A stretch of 64,000 nt of DNA. Origin: Flavipsychrobacter sp. (GTDB lineage: Bacteria > Bacteroidota > Bacteroidia > Chitinophagales > Chitinophagaceae). The position numbers and the translations under genes are program-made. Under the pieces are notes generated by a model. It was not told where the DNA came from and did no database searches. It saw only the letters and a program-made list of their open reading frames with translations. Where the stretch lies: assembly GCA_016786615.1 (NCBI GenBank), contig JAEUVX010000011.1, forward strand, positions 186,001 to 250,000, read 5' to 3'. Positions 9,966 to 19,274 of the stretch are shown here, piece after piece. Numbering within the stretch: the first letter of the stretch is position 1; each line of letters starts with the position of its first letter.

Positions 9966-10535
9966 TTAATTCTCGAATATAGTACTTATGTATATATTCT
10001 TCTGGAACTGTGCTTTCACATCATTCAGATCGCGACGCACACTTGCATCTACCAGTTTGTCGTCCATCTGCAGTATAAAACCACCGATAATATCAGGGTT
10101 TATCACTTCAGTTACTTCTATCTGGCCGTTATGCATCGGCGTTGCTATCTTGTTTATGATAGTCTGCTTTACTACATCGCTTAGCGGTGTTGCTGATGTC
10201 AGTTTCACCGTTTTGATGTTTTTCATTCCCTTGTACTGGCTGATAAAAGCTGAAGCTATCTCAGGCATGTTTGATTCACGGCCTTTGCTTATCATCAGCT
10301 TCAGGAAACCTTGCGTAATAGGTTGCAGTTTGCTGCCTATTACCGCATTTATGATGTCCTGCTTTTTATCTGCTTTTATTATCGGGCTGCGCAGCATGTT
10401 TGCAAAGTCGCTGCTCTGTTTGCAGATGGCATCCAGCATCTGGATGTCCTGCAATGTAGTATCTACTGCATTTTGTTCTACAGCAAGATCCAAAAGAGCT
10501 TTGGCATAACGTGAAGCGAGACGTGGATTTGGCAT
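9966..10535 (-). CDS. atpH: ATP synthase subunit delta
   Basis: Peripheral-stalk subunit that clamps the top of F1 to the b subunits (OSCP homologue). The 189 residues match the family length. The N-terminal helical bundle starts SRYAKALLDLAVEQ, the standard opening of delta, and the C-terminal part contains NPDIIGGFILQMDDKLVDAS, the conserved IxGGxxxxxxDxxxDxS block. It lies between atpF (20 nt upstream in the reading direction) and atpA in the same operon. Confidence 0.95.
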   Translation of the reverse strand: MPNPRLASRYAKALLDLAVEQNAVDTTLQDIQMLDAICKQSSDFANMLRSPIIKADKKQDIINAVIGSKLQPITQGFLKLMISKGRESNMPEIASAFISQYKGMKNIKTVKLTSATPLSDVVKQTIINKIATPMHNGQIEVTEVINPDIIGGFILQMDDKLVDASVRRDLNDVKAQFQKNIYISTIFEN

Positions 10536-10555
10536 ATCTTATTCTGTTACCTCAG

Positions 10556-11050
10556 TTAGTTCATTTTAATATCTTCCGTCAGCATCTTTGCATAGTCGTT
10601 CTGACTATCAGTAGTTGCCAGTTGCTTGCGGATTACTTTTTCAGCTACTTCTACAGCCAGTTTACCGATTTCATTTTTCACTTCGGTAAGTGCTGCCATC
10701 TTTTGTTGCTGTATTTGTTGCTGTGCTTCAGCTATCATCTTATCAGCTACAACTTTTGTTTCTTCCTTAGCCTTGCTGATGATGCTATCCTTCATATCCT
10801 TCGCTTCTTTCAGCATTTGCGCACTTTGTGCACGTGCTTCCATCATTATCTTCTCGTTCTCAGCCTGTAGTTGGCCCATTTCTTTCTTTACACGCTCAGC
10901 AGCAGCTATTGAATCAGCGATGCCTGTTTCACGCTCATGCAGCGAGTTCAGTATCGGCTTCCATGCAAACTTGCGCAAGATGAAGAATACAGCCAGAAAC
11001 GCTATCAGCGTCCATACAAATAAACCGAGTTCCGGGGTTAACAAATCCAT
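10556..11050 (-). CDS. atpF: ATP synthase subunit b
   Basis: Peripheral-stalk subunit with one membrane helix. Residues ~8-28 (LGLFVWTLIAFLAVFFILRKF) form the transmembrane segment, followed by the KPI turn and a ~120-residue charged amphipathic helix with dimerising heptads (many Ala, Glu, Lys, Gln). The 164-residue length is normal. Only one b-type gene is present, so a homodimeric stalk is expected. A stem-loop separates it from atpE. Confidence 0.95.
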   Translation of the reverse strand: MDLLTPELGLFVWTLIAFLAVFFILRKFAWKPILNSLHERETGIADSIAAAERVKKEMGQLQAENEKIMMEARAQSAQMLKEAKDMKDSIISKAKEETKVVADKMIAEAQQQIQQQKMAALTEVKNEIGKLAVEVAEKVIRKQLATTDSQNDYAKMLTEDIKMN

Positions 11051-11132
11051 AATTCTTTATGATTTGGTATTTATGATAATTCTTAATTCTTTCTTTTAAT
11101 GCTTCCTCACTGAGAAGAAGGTTTTTAATAAC

Positions 11133-11161
11133 TGCACCCATCGCCCTGTGCTTTGGGTGCA
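11133..11161 (-). other. Intercistronic stem-loop between atpE and atpF
   Basis: Perfect 8-bp stem TGCACCCA/TGGGTGCA (11133-11140 with 11154-11161) and a 13-nt loop in the 137-nt atpE-atpF gap, starting 26 nt after the atpE stop in the reading direction. There is no adjacent T-run, so it looks like a processing, stabilising or partial-attenuation structure rather than a full terminator. Confidence 0.5.
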
Positions 11162-11187
11162 ATTAATGCTTTGTGTCCGTACTATAA

Positions 11188-11463
<276 letters not shown>

Positions 11464-11486
11464 TTATAAATATTATTCCCAATGTA

Positions 11487-12614
11487 TTAGTGGTGGCCTG
11501 CTTCCGCATGTGCATGGTCATCGTGATGCGCTTCTTCAATTGCCTGGCCCAGGAATACCGCAGTCAGGTTTGTGAAGATGAACGCCTGAATAGCTGCTAC
11601 CAGCAATTCAAGGAAGAACATGAATATAGAGAAAGCCAGCGACACCGGTACAAAGCCCCAACCGGCAACTTTGCTCAATGCACCGAAAATGAATATCATT
11701 GATATTACACTGAGGATAACGATGTGTCCTGCCAGTATATTGGCAAAAAGACGTATCATCAACGCTATTGGTTTAATAAATAATGAGATAAACTCAATAG
11801 GAACAAGCAAAAACTTGATACCCAGTGGCACACCCGGAGGGTTGAACAAGTGACCCCAGAAATGCTTATTTGCACTAAACAGCATTACAATAAACGATAC
11901 CAATGCAAGACAAGCCGTTACAGCAATATTACCGGTAAAGTTAGCACCACCTGGCAACAAGCCTAGCAAATTGTTTATCCATATAAAGAAGAAAACTGTA
12001 AGCAGCAATGGCATAAAGCGCATATACTTATTTCCAAGATTTGGCTTACCTACTTCGTCACGTATAAAAGTAACAACCGGTTCCAATGCATTCTGGAAAC
12101 CAGTAGGAGCCACCATTGTACCGTTCTTTTTGTATTTCTTAGCTACGCTCAGCATTATCCACAGCAGCAATACTACCGAGATAATCATAGACAGTACATT
12201 CTTAGTTACAGAAAAGTCTATTATAGAAGCTCCATCTTCAGAAATGATCTTTTCTTTCATTCCTTTTTCTATATGGTAACCATTATAGCTTTCGTGCCCG
12301 TGGTGGAATTTTGAAGCTGAGAACATTTCCACGCCTTTTTCAGGGTGGTATATAATAACCGGTAACGACAAGCTTACCGGATGTTCGTTAATATCGAACA
12401 AATGCCAATAGTGAGAGTCACCAATGTGGCCAAATATTACTTCAGAAGCGTTAAAACCTTCTTTTTTCTCTTCGTGGTGTCCTTCATGTGCCGCTGCAGC
12501 CTCTGTAGCAGGGGCTGCTTCATGATTTTCTTCATGTTGAGCAAATGTAAAAACAGGTGCGCTCGACAGCGCGAAAGTCAATGCCAGTAAGGAAAATAAA
12601 CGTCCGGATCTCAT
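11487..12614 (-). CDS. atpB: ATP synthase subunit a with long His-rich N-terminal extension
   Basis: Stator proton-channel subunit. The 375-residue protein is much longer than the ~270 of E. coli. It starts with a signal-peptide-like helix (1-25, ending TFAQ), then a ~110-residue predicted periplasmic segment with 14 His between 27 and 114, and ends in a tail with 6 His in the last 13 residues. The channel core is intact: the essential Arg288 lies in ALMIRLFANILAGH, with later conserved AAIQAFIFTNL. It is the first gene of the operon. The same kind of extension is known for Bacteroidota subunit a; its role is unclear. Confidence 0.95.
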   Translation of the reverse strand: MRSGRLFSLLALTFALSSAPVFTFAQHEENHEAAPATEAAAAHEGHHEEKKEGFNASEVIFGHIGDSHYWHLFDINEHPVSLSLPVIIYHPEKGVEMFSASKFHHGHESYNGYHIEKGMKEKIISEDGASIIDFSVTKNVLSMIISVVLLLWIMLSVAKKYKKNGTMVAPTGFQNALEPVVTFIRDEVGKPNLGNKYMRFMPLLLTVFFFIWINNLLGLLPGGANFTGNIAVTACLALVSFIVMLFSANKHFWGHLFNPPGVPLGIKFLLVPIEFISLFIKPIALMIRLFANILAGHIVILSVISMIFIFGALSKVAGWGFVPVSLAFSIFMFFLELLVAAIQAFIFTNLTAVFLGQAIEEAHHDDHAHAEAGHH

Positions 12615-12636
12615 TATGCAGCCCTGAAAATTTGCG

Positions 12637-12644
12637 CAAAGATA
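12637..12644 (-). promoter_or_regulatory. -7 element (TATCTTTG) of the atp operon
   Basis: Perfect TAnnTTTG on the minus strand, ending 22 bp before the atpB start codon; predicted leader about 17 nt. A TTTG lies 13 bp upstream, too close for the usual 17-23 bp spacing. Confidence 0.6.
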
Positions 12645-12900
12645 CGGGTTTATAGTTCAAAAAAAAGAGCGATTCGCTTTTTTACAAAATCAACCTTGTT
12701 TTCCTTGACCATTCCACCTGATATTTGTTAATAATCACCTAAACAAATTACAATTAACCATCAACTATACTTATAAAAACATCTATTAATACTAACAGAT
12801 ATATTATTTCTGCATTAATTGTGGTATAAACTACTTGTTATTGTTTATAAATTTTGTAGCAACCTGCTGAAATTTAATAGTGGTTGAATTTTTTATGTAG

Positions 12901-12908
12901 TATTTTTG
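12901..12908 (+). promoter_or_regulatory. -7 element (TATTTTTG) of pckA
   Basis: Perfect TAnnTTTG match 36 bp before the pckA ATG, predicted leader about 31 nt. A TTG at 12884-12886 is 14 bp upstream, shorter than the usual spacing. Confidence 0.55.
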
Positions 12909-12944
12909 CCGCCTCAACTTTTTCTTTAACAAAAGATAATTTCT

Positions 12945-14558
12945 ATGCAGGAATTTGGTAAAAAGAACCCTTCAGCTAATCTTAGTAATATAGGGCTGAA
13001 TGTTGCCGTTGCTCACTGGAATCTCTCTCCTGAAGAGCTGACTCAAAAAACAATTGAATTAGGACAAGGCGAACTGAACGATACAGGCGCTCTTTGTGTA
13101 AGTACCGGAAAATTCACAGGACGCTCTCCTAAAGACAAATTCACGGTAAAAGACGCTATAACCGAGCATAGTGTTGATTGGGGTGATGTAAACATTGCTT
13201 TCTCTCCTGAAGCTTTCGACAAACTATACGATAAAGTAGTAGCTTATCTGGGTGGTAAAGAAGTATGGGTACGTGATGCTTATGCATGTGCTGATCCTAA
13301 ATACCGCCTGAACATCCGTGTGGTAAACGAAACCCCATGGGCTAACCTGTTCTGTAACGACCTGTTCCTGCGCCCGTCTGCACAGGAAATCGAAACACAA
13401 ACTCCTGACTGGCACATCATCCAGGCTCCTAGCTTTCAGGCAGACCCTGCTGTAGACGGTACACGTCAGGCAAACTTCACTATCGTAAACTTTACACGTA
13501 AGGTTATCCTGATAGGCGGTTCTGCTTACACAGGCGAAATGAAGAAAGGTATCTTCGGCGTACTGAACTTTGTACTGCCGCACGATCATAAAGTACTGAG
13601 CATGCACTGCTCTGCAAACGAAGGTAAAGATGGCGATGTTGCCCTGTTCTTCGGTCTGAGCGGTACTGGTAAAACTACACTCTCTGCAGATCCTAACCGC
13701 GCACTGATTGGTGATGACGAACACGGCTGGGCAGATGGTTCTGTATTCAACTTTGAAGGCGGTTGCTATGCAAAATGTATAGACCTGAGCGCTGAAAAAG
13801 AACCACAGATATTCAACGCTATCAAACCAAATGCACTGCTGGAAAACATCAAATTCCACGCAGGTACTAAAACTGTAGATTACGCAGATGGCAGCATCAC
13901 TGAAAATACACGTGCTGCATATCCTATCTACCACATAGAAAATGCAAAAGAACCATCTTACGGTGGCGATCCTAAAAATATATTCTTCCTTACCTGCGAT
14001 GCATTCGGCATCCTGCCTCCAATCAGCAAACTGACTAAAGGCCAGGCTATGTACCACTTCATCAGCGGTTACACTGCAAAAGTTGCAGGTACAGAGGTTG
14101 GTGTTACAGAACCACAAACAACGTTCTCTGCTTGTTTCGGCCGCGTATTCCTGCCACTGCACCCAACTAAATATGCTGAGTTGCTGGGTAAAAAACTGGA
14201 AGAACATAGTGATGTAAACGTATGGCTTATCAACACAGGCTGGAGCGGTGGCGCTTATGGCACAGGTAGCCGTATGAGCCTGAAATACACACGCGCTATG
14301 ATTACTGCTGCTATGAACGGTGAACTGAACAATGTAGAGTACAAAGCACACAATACATTCGGCGTACTGGTACCGCAAAGCGTACCGGGTGCACCTGCAG
14401 AAATACTGAACCCACGCGATACATGGGCAGATAAAGAAGCATACGACAAGAAAGCTAACGAACTGGCACAACTGTTCGTTAAGAACTTCGACAAATACGC
14501 TTCTCAGGCTAATGAAGAAATCATGGCTGCTGCACCAAAAGTGATGCAGAACGCTTAA
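12945..14558 (+). CDS. pckA: ATP-dependent phosphoenolpyruvate carboxykinase
   Basis: Converts oxaloacetate and ATP to PEP, CO2 and ADP, the first committed step of gluconeogenesis; in anaerobes it can run in reverse. The 537-residue protein is full length. The kinase-1a P-loop GLSGTGKT is at 237-244, followed by LSADPNR and the kinase-2/metal region IGDDEHGW. The N-terminal TGRSPKDKF substrate-binding motif and the C-terminal GGAYGTGSRM segment are both present. It is monocistronic, between its own -7 box and a strong terminator. Codon use appears biased to C-ending codons compared with neighbours, as expected for a highly expressed gene. Confidence 0.97.
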   Translation: MQEFGKKNPSANLSNIGLNVAVAHWNLSPEELTQKTIELGQGELNDTGALCVSTGKFTGRSPKDKFTVKDAITEHSVDWGDVNIAFSPEAFDKLYDKVVAYLGGKEVWVRDAYACADPKYRLNIRVVNETPWANLFCNDLFLRPSAQEIETQTPDWHIIQAPSFQADPAVDGTRQANFTIVNFTRKVILIGGSAYTGEMKKGIFGVLNFVLPHDHKVLSMHCSANEGKDGDVALFFGLSGTGKTTLSADPNRALIGDDEHGWADGSVFNFEGGCYAKCIDLSAEKEPQIFNAIKPNALLENIKFHAGTKTVDYADGSITENTRAAYPIYHIENAKEPSYGGDPKNIFFLTCDAFGILPPISKLTKGQAMYHFISGYTAKVAGTEVGVTEPQTTFSACFGRVFLPLHPTKYAELLGKKLEEHSDVNVWLINTGWSGGAYGTGSRMSLKYTRAMITAAMNGELNNVEYKAHNTFGVLVPQSVPGAPAEILNPRDTWADKEAYDKKANELAQLFVKNFDKYASQANEEIMAAAPKVMQNA

Positions 14559-14584
14559 TTAAGTCTGAAATTCTCTGAATTATA

Positions 14585-14610
14585 AAACCCCGACCGGATG
14601 GTCGGGGTTT
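14585..14610 (+). terminator. pckA terminator
   Basis: An 11-bp perfect stem AAACCCCGACC/GGTCGGGGTTT (14585-14595 with 14600-14610), GGAT loop, followed by GTTTTT. It lies 26 nt after the pckA stop. Confidence 0.9.
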
Positions 14611-14631
14611 GTTTTTCATAACCTCTATAAA

Positions 14632-16854
14632 CTATACAACTCTCCCAATCAGCTCCGCATCACCCACCACCCATACTTTATCACCTTCCTCAAATACTGT
14701 GTACGACTCTGGGTTGAGAATACGCTTACCGTCGCGTTCTATACCCACTATCAAGCCGTTAGTTTTCTCTCGTATACCACTATCCCTGATGGATTGCCCC
14801 AACAAGGGTGAGTTTTCATCAAGCGTCAGTTTTTTCAATACTACTTCACGGGTTTCCTGCGCAGCAAGGCTTTGTCCGTTTTCCGGTTCTATGTACTTTT
14901 TAAATGCTTCCAGTTGTTCGTCTGTACCTATTACAAACATTTTATCTCCCGGATACAGACGCTCGTACCTGCCGGGAGCAGGTATCGTATGCAGGTCGCC
15001 TCGCTTTATCATAGCTATGTTCACACCAAACTGTTCTCTTATCTGCATTTCTTCCAGTGTCTTTCCGGTGCATACTGCCCCCGCAGGGAAAGTAATACGC
15101 GCTATATGTGCATCCCATGGGGCAAGCTCTCTGAGACTGGCTTTGGCCTCCTGCATTTCACGATGATAGAAATTGAACATAAACCTGTCCTCCAACCTAA
15201 TGTAGAACTTATGTATCCGCTTAGAAAATACAGCAGCAAAAGTTACCAGCACTATCGCCCCGGCTATTGCCACCACCACCGGGAAAAAGCTGAGCATAAA
15301 CACACTGATATATACTATAGATATGCCCGCCCTCACAAGGCGCATAAACAACAACGGTGCGCGATAACGCCTGTTGCTCCATAGTGCTGCCGATGCCTCA
15401 GGTGCGGCTTTGCGCAATACCAATGCCCATAAAAACGGAGACATAGCCGCAAGACATAATGATGCTGTAATTATCTGCCCCCATATACCCGATGCAATGT
15501 TTACATCTATCCAAGGCCATACATAACGTGTAAACAGAAATAAGATACCTATAATTATCAGCGAAAAAAGAATAATCACAATCAAAGTAGCCTGCAGTAC
15601 TTTACGCCAGTCGCTGGCTGCCGTTATAGATTGCGCACCCGTACTATACCTGTCCAACGCTTTCTTCCACCTCAGGGGCAATATCCTGTCAATATATTCA
15701 TAAGCCGGCCCTGCAAGTTTTATCATGTATGGTGTCGAAAATGTTGTAACGGCAGATACTGCCACAGCAATCGGGTACAGAAAGCTGCTTGTAACATTAA
15801 GCGTTACACCAAGCGTTGCAATGATAAATGAAAACTCTCCTATCTGCCCCATGCTCATACCCGCGTGCAAAGCCCGCTTCAACGGCTGCCCTGCTATCAG
15901 TGCTCCGATAGTAACATGCAATATTTTCGCTACTATAAGTGTTATCGTTATTACAAGTATAGGCAGGGCATAATCCACCAGTACCTTCGGGTCTATCAAC
16001 ATGCCTACAGACACAAAGAACACTGCCCCGAACAGGTCTTTTACCGGCTGCACTATGTGTTCTATCCTTTCTGCCTGTGTTGTTTCTGCAAGTATCGATC
16101 CCATTACGAATGCGCCTAATGCCGGAGAAAAACCTGCCTGAGAAGACAACATAACCATACCCAGACACATCCCTATTGCCAGCACCAGCATCGTTTCATT
16201 ATTCAAATGCTTCTGTACCCTGCTAAGGAAAGACGGGATGAAGAAAATACCTGCAATAAACCATAGTATCAGGAAGAAAGACAATGCAAGAATAGACGTC
16301 AGCATTTCTGTACCTGCAAACTGACGGCTTACAGCTATGGTTGACAATAACACCATCAATACCACTGCTACAAGGTCTTCTATAATCAACACTCCGAATA
16401 CAAGCTCTGCAAACTTTCTACCCTTCAGTCCCATCTCATCAAAAGAACGGAGTATAATGGTTGTAGATGCTATACTCATGATTCCCCCCAGAAAGATGCA
16501 ATCCATTGTAGGCCAACCGAGTAACTTACCCAGTACAAAACCGATACCCAACATTGCAGAAACCTCTATTAATGCCGTGATGGAAGACGTACCTCCTACA
16601 TGCATCAGCTTTTTAAAACTAAACTCAAGTCCAAGCGTAAACAATAAAAATATCACGCCTATATCTGCCCATACCCTGACATTTGCAATGTCAGAAATAG
16701 TGGGGAACAGCGTGAAATTCGGGCTAACCAATAAACCGGCCAATATATAACCCAGCACTACAGGTTGCTTCAGTCGTTTGAAGAGTAATGTAGTGATGCC
16801 TGCTACTATCAGTATCAGCCCGAGATCTTGTATCAGATGTGGTAAATGGTTCAT
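14632..16854 (-). CDS. Cation:proton antiporter with C-terminal TrkA-C domains (CPA2/KefB-like)
   Basis: Predicted inner-membrane K+/H+ or Na+/H+ antiporter. The first ~390 residues form a 12-13-helix Na_H_Exchanger domain, including LGYILAGLLVSP and LFLLFTLGLEFS near the N-terminus (the latter read as IFLLFTLGLEFS) and FSPALGAFVMGSILAETTQAERI, typical of CPA2. A second membrane block (~430-570) follows, then two cytosolic TrkA-C (RCK_C) modules: one around VCTGKTLEEMQIREQFGVNI and one around SPLLGQSIRDSGIREK. No Rossmann RCK_N domain with GxGxxG was seen, so ligand gating probably involves only the RCK_C folds. The 740 residues are longer than classical KefB. It stands alone, convergent with pckA. 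Confidence 0.88.
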   Translation of the reverse strand: MNHLPHLIQDLGLILIVAGITTLLFKRLKQPVVLGYILAGLLVSPNFTLFPTISDIANVRVWADIGVIFLLFTLGLEFSFKKLMHVGGTSSITALIEVSAMLGIGFVLGKLLGWPTMDCIFLGGIMSIASTTIILRSFDEMGLKGRKFAELVFGVLIIEDLVAVVLMVLLSTIAVSRQFAGTEMLTSILALSFFLILWFIAGIFFIPSFLSRVQKHLNNETMLVLAIGMCLGMVMLSSQAGFSPALGAFVMGSILAETTQAERIEHIVQPVKDLFGAVFFVSVGMLIDPKVLVDYALPILVITITLIVAKILHVTIGALIAGQPLKRALHAGMSMGQIGEFSFIIATLGVTLNVTSSFLYPIAVAVSAVTTFSTPYMIKLAGPAYEYIDRILPLRWKKALDRYSTGAQSITAASDWRKVLQATLIVIILFSLIIIGILFLFTRYVWPWIDVNIASGIWGQIITASLCLAAMSPFLWALVLRKAAPEASAALWSNRRYRAPLLFMRLVRAGISIVYISVFMLSFFPVVVAIAGAIVLVTFAAVFSKRIHKFYIRLEDRFMFNFYHREMQEAKASLRELAPWDAHIARITFPAGAVCTGKTLEEMQIREQFGVNIAMIKRGDLHTIPAPGRYERLYPGDKMFVIGTDEQLEAFKKYIEPENGQSLAAQETREVVLKKLTLDENSPLLGQSIRDSGIREKTNGLIVGIERDGKRILNPESYTVFEEGDKVWVVGDAELIGRVV

Positions 16855-16997
16855 GAACTCTTATAAAAATAGCATTCAAAAAGCAATCCTCATTGTTATC
16901 TGTACATTTATTAACTATTCATTTATAATGCGCTCATGGTAAGTGCCCCATTTATGCTATACGTATAATTGGTGTATATTAGTACAAATAATTGCAC

Positions 16998-17852
16998 ATG
17001 CGTTTTTACATCTACATAGTTACCATATTCATCACTGCTTTATTGCAAAGGGATGCCAATGCCTGCACCGGAACTACATTATCTGTATTCGACATTACGG
17101 CAGATAGTGTAACCCTATCATGGCCTACAGCAGGTGCTGTTGCCGGCTACGAATATGAAATATTGCCGGCTTCTGCTCCGCAACCTACAACCGGCACAGT
17201 CATTACAGGACTAAGCATAAGGTTGGGTGGGCTAATACCGGGAACTGCATACAAAGCATGGCAACGTACCAACTGCGGCGGCGGCCAGTTCAGCAGTTGG
17301 ATATCTATCAGCTTTTCAACACCTTGCGGCATTCCTGCCACCATCGGCATCAGCAATGTGAAAGGTGATAGTGCTGATATAAATTGGACACAAGTGCATC
17401 CCGGGGCAAATTATCAATACGCGGTAGATACACTCGTTTCTGCTCCCGCATCAGGCACACCTATTAATATCAACAATGTTCGGGTAAAGGGCTTGAAGCC
17501 ATCTAAAACTTATTATGTATTTGTGCGTACAGATTGTGGCAGTGGTATCTATTCTCCATGGGCATCAACGTCATTTTTTACCCCCTGGTCCGTAGGTGTC
17601 AATAATATTACTAACACCCCAAATGATATCAGCATCTATCCAAACCCTGTAACAGATATATTACATTTCAACTTTACAATAAAAGAGCCGCATCTTATTA
17701 CAGTATATAATAGTACCGGTAGTGTTATGCTGTCACTAACACTTGATGCAGATGCTACTGTGACAGACCTGACCCAACTATCATCAGGGTTATATTTTAT
17801 AAAATGTACCGGCAAAAACAGCAGCAATAGCTTCAAAATACTGAAACATTAA
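16998..17852 (+). CDS. Secreted protein with two FN3 domains and a T9SS type A sorting domain
   Basis: Predicted T9SS cargo exported to the cell surface or medium. A short signal peptide (to about ANA, residue 23) is followed by two fibronectin type III-like repeats (about 25-105 and 108-195), each ending in a C-G-x-G...SxW pattern (NCGGGQFSSW, DCGSGIYSPW). The C-terminal ~70 residues form a type A sorting domain: ISIYPNPVTDILHF, then TVYNSTGSVML and LSSGLYFIKC, ending with basic SFKILKH. No enzymatic domain is present, so a binding or adhesion role is possible. The ATG at 16998 is chosen over the in-frame TTG at 16992 because it gives the better signal peptide. Confidence 0.8.
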   Translation: MRFYIYIVTIFITALLQRDANACTGTTLSVFDITADSVTLSWPTAGAVAGYEYEILPASAPQPTTGTVITGLSIRLGGLIPGTAYKAWQRTNCGGGQFSSWISISFSTPCGIPATIGISNVKGDSADINWTQVHPGANYQYAVDTLVSAPASGTPININNVRVKGLKPSKTYYVFVRTDCGSGIYSPWASTSFFTPWSVGVNNITNTPNDISIYPNPVTDILHFNFTIKEPHLITVYNSTGSVMLSLTLDADATVTDLTQLSSGLYFIKCTGKNSSNSFKILKH

Positions 17853-17884
17853 CCAGCGCTTAACCTTTATTTACAGGCATTTGC

Positions 17885-17892
17885 TATCTTTG
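17885..17892 (+). promoter_or_regulatory. -7 element (TATCTTTG)
   Basis: Perfect TAnnTTTG match 39 bp upstream of the lipoprotein ATG at 17932. Confidence 0.55.
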
Positions 17893-17931
17893 CAACAGAG
17901 ATAGTAAGAGAGATTTAAATAGTATTCAAAC

Positions 17932-18381
17932 ATGAAAAACTACATCTCTTTACTTAGCCTATCGGCAGTTCTTTTATTTGCCTGCAATAAAGGCAATGTT
18001 AACACCTTCCCTGAAGGTACTTCATACGGCAATTCAGGCCTCACATATCAGCAAATTACCGGCATATATAAAATGTATGACAGCATCCACTTTGTAGGCA
18101 ATCAGGCATATCAGCCAATTGATAACAAATTCGTATACCCGCTGAATAAAAACGAAAGCTTTGCAATATCTGTGGAAAACGGTGTAGGTGTATTCACGTA
18201 TCAGGGACAGAAATTTGTAGAGACTAAAGGTGTGACGAACGAATACATGACAGCAAGCCCTTACTACGACATTGCTAAAATCAGGTTCAATAAAGACAGT
18301 GTGTTCGTAAACTTCTTCAAGCGTGAATACAGCAACGACAGTAGCCTGAATATAACCGTCAAGGGCTATAAACTATATTAA
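17932..18381 (+). CDS. Lipoprotein of unknown function
   Basis: A 149-residue predicted lipoprotein: MKNYISLLSLSAVLLFAC carries a lipobox-like LFAC with Cys18, followed by Asn-Lys-Gly. The mature chain is Tyr/Asn rich and mostly beta in character with no known motif. I do not recognise the family. It has its own -7 element and is closed by a 16-bp perfect hairpin that starts inside its stop codon, so it is a single-gene transcript convergent with the glycosylase gene. Confidence 0.65.
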   Translation: MKNYISLLSLSAVLLFACNKGNVNTFPEGTSYGNSGLTYQQITGIYKMYDSIHFVGNQAYQPIDNKFVYPLNKNESFAISVENGVGVFTYQGQKFVETKGVTNEYMTASPYYDIAKIRFNKDSVFVNFFKREYSNDSSLNITVKGYKLY

Positions 18382-18417
18382 AATAGTAAAAGCATGATGC
18401 AATGCTTTTACTATTTT
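18380..18417. terminator. Bidirectional hairpin terminator
   Basis: A 16-bp perfect stem (18380-18395 with 18402-18417), 6-nt loop, AT-rich with a GC-containing centre; it overlaps the stop codons of both flanking convergent genes. Confidence 0.8.
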
Positions 18418-19031
18418 TCATCTTTTGACTTCCAGAGCAATAAACAAGCATAAGTACGATAAGGGCTCCATTTTTCTGACAGCCGCAGCATTTTTTCTTT
18501 GAATACCTTTTTATCACTCGTGTCCATTTTATATAAGGATGTCATACCTTGCTGTATACCCAAGTCATCTACCGCAAACACATCCTCTCTACCAAGTGCA
18601 AACATAAGGAGCATTTCAACCGTCCACTTCCCTACACCTTTTATTGGCAACAGGAAATGCATCACTTCCTCATTACTCATTTTATACAATTTCTTATCAT
18701 CCATGCCATGCTCCAATGCATAGGATGCAACATTTTGCACATAACGCACTTTGGCGTTCGATAAACCTATACCCCTTAGTTTTTCAAATGGCGTATCCGT
18801 TATTTGCTGCGGTGTAGGTTCAGCATCCCCGTATAATGCTAAAAAACGCTTATATATTATATCCGCCACCTTGGTACTCAATTGCTGGCTCATGATAGAA
18901 GCGCAGAGATGCAGGCAAATGTTTTTACGTTTCTTCAACTGAAGATTGGGGAATTTCAATACCAGCTTTTGCAACTTATTGTCTTTAGACAAGTGTTCTG
19001 CGTATGTGGCAAATTGTACTTTTTCAGCCAT
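18411..19031 (-). CDS. DNA-3-methyladenine glycosylase-like (HhH-GPD)
   Basis: Base-excision repair glycosylase expected to remove alkylated purines from DNA. The 206-residue protein has the AlkA-type HhH-GPD fold: the opening helices with ICLHLCASIMSQQLSTKVAD (the 'QQ[LI]S' region), then the helix-hairpin-helix LPIKGVGKWTVEML, followed by the catalytic-Asp segment VFAVDDLGIQ. It lacks the N-terminal beta domain of E. coli AlkA, so it resembles the shorter bacterial DNA-3-methyladenine glycosylase II forms. No FeS cluster cysteines are present, which argues against endonuclease III/MutY. The ATG at 19031 is preferred over the one 9 nt upstream because it opens directly into conserved sequence. 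Confidence 0.88.
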   Translation of the reverse strand: MAEKVQFATYAEHLSKDNKLQKLVLKFPNLQLKKRKNICLHLCASIMSQQLSTKVADIIYKRFLALYGDAEPTPQQITDTPFEKLRGIGLSNAKVRYVQNVASYALEHGMDDKKLYKMSNEEVMHFLLPIKGVGKWTVEMLLMFALGREDVFAVDDLGIQQGMTSLYKMDTSDKKVFKEKMLRLSEKWSPYRTYACLLLWKSKDEK

Positions 19032-19236
19032 AATTAACAAATAATTATTGTATTTTTGTAATCGTAAAAACTATTGTCCTACCCCCAAACAAATATCAAT
19101 ATTCCCTTCCATTAGTTTGCACACTGTAACAAAAAATAACTCTGCCGAAAAGCCGTAACCGTTTGTAACAATTTTTCAATCAAACCAATCAACATATTAA
19201 AACAAACAAGCATATTAACTATTTAAGCAATAACCT

Positions 19237-19244
19237 ATCTTTGC
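19237..19244 (+). promoter_or_regulatory. -7 element (TATCTTTG) of gcvT
   Basis: Perfect TAnnTTTG match 30 bp upstream of the gcvT ATG. No glycine-riboswitch-like structure was recognised in the short leader. Confidence 0.6.
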
Positions 19245-19274
19245 ACGCAATCAAATTTTAATCCTTTCGGTAAA

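Larger units (their letters stand above)
12615..12944. other. 330-bp divergent intergenic region (atp operon / pckA)
   Basis: No gene seen. It holds back-to-back -7 elements: minus-strand TATCTTTG at 12637-12644 for atpB and plus-strand TATTTTTG at 12901-12908 for pckA. The ~250 bp between them are strongly AT-rich, with A- and T-tracts, and contain no hairpin or repeat I would defend. Confidence 0.6.

Noticed and set aside
10935-11162. 75-codon leftward frame covering the atpE-atpF gap
   Set aside because: It overlaps the atpF start in another frame and contains the stem-loop; no support as a gene.
13224-14471. 415-codon open frame antisense to pckA
   Set aside because: It mirrors a strongly codon-biased, conserved gene, has Cys-rich low-complexity protein and no promoter; a shadow frame.
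19051-19058. Plus-strand TATTTTTG in the gap before gcvT
   Set aside because: A perfect -7 match, but 216 bp from gcvT, and a closer match at 19237 fits better; may only reflect AT-rich sequence.
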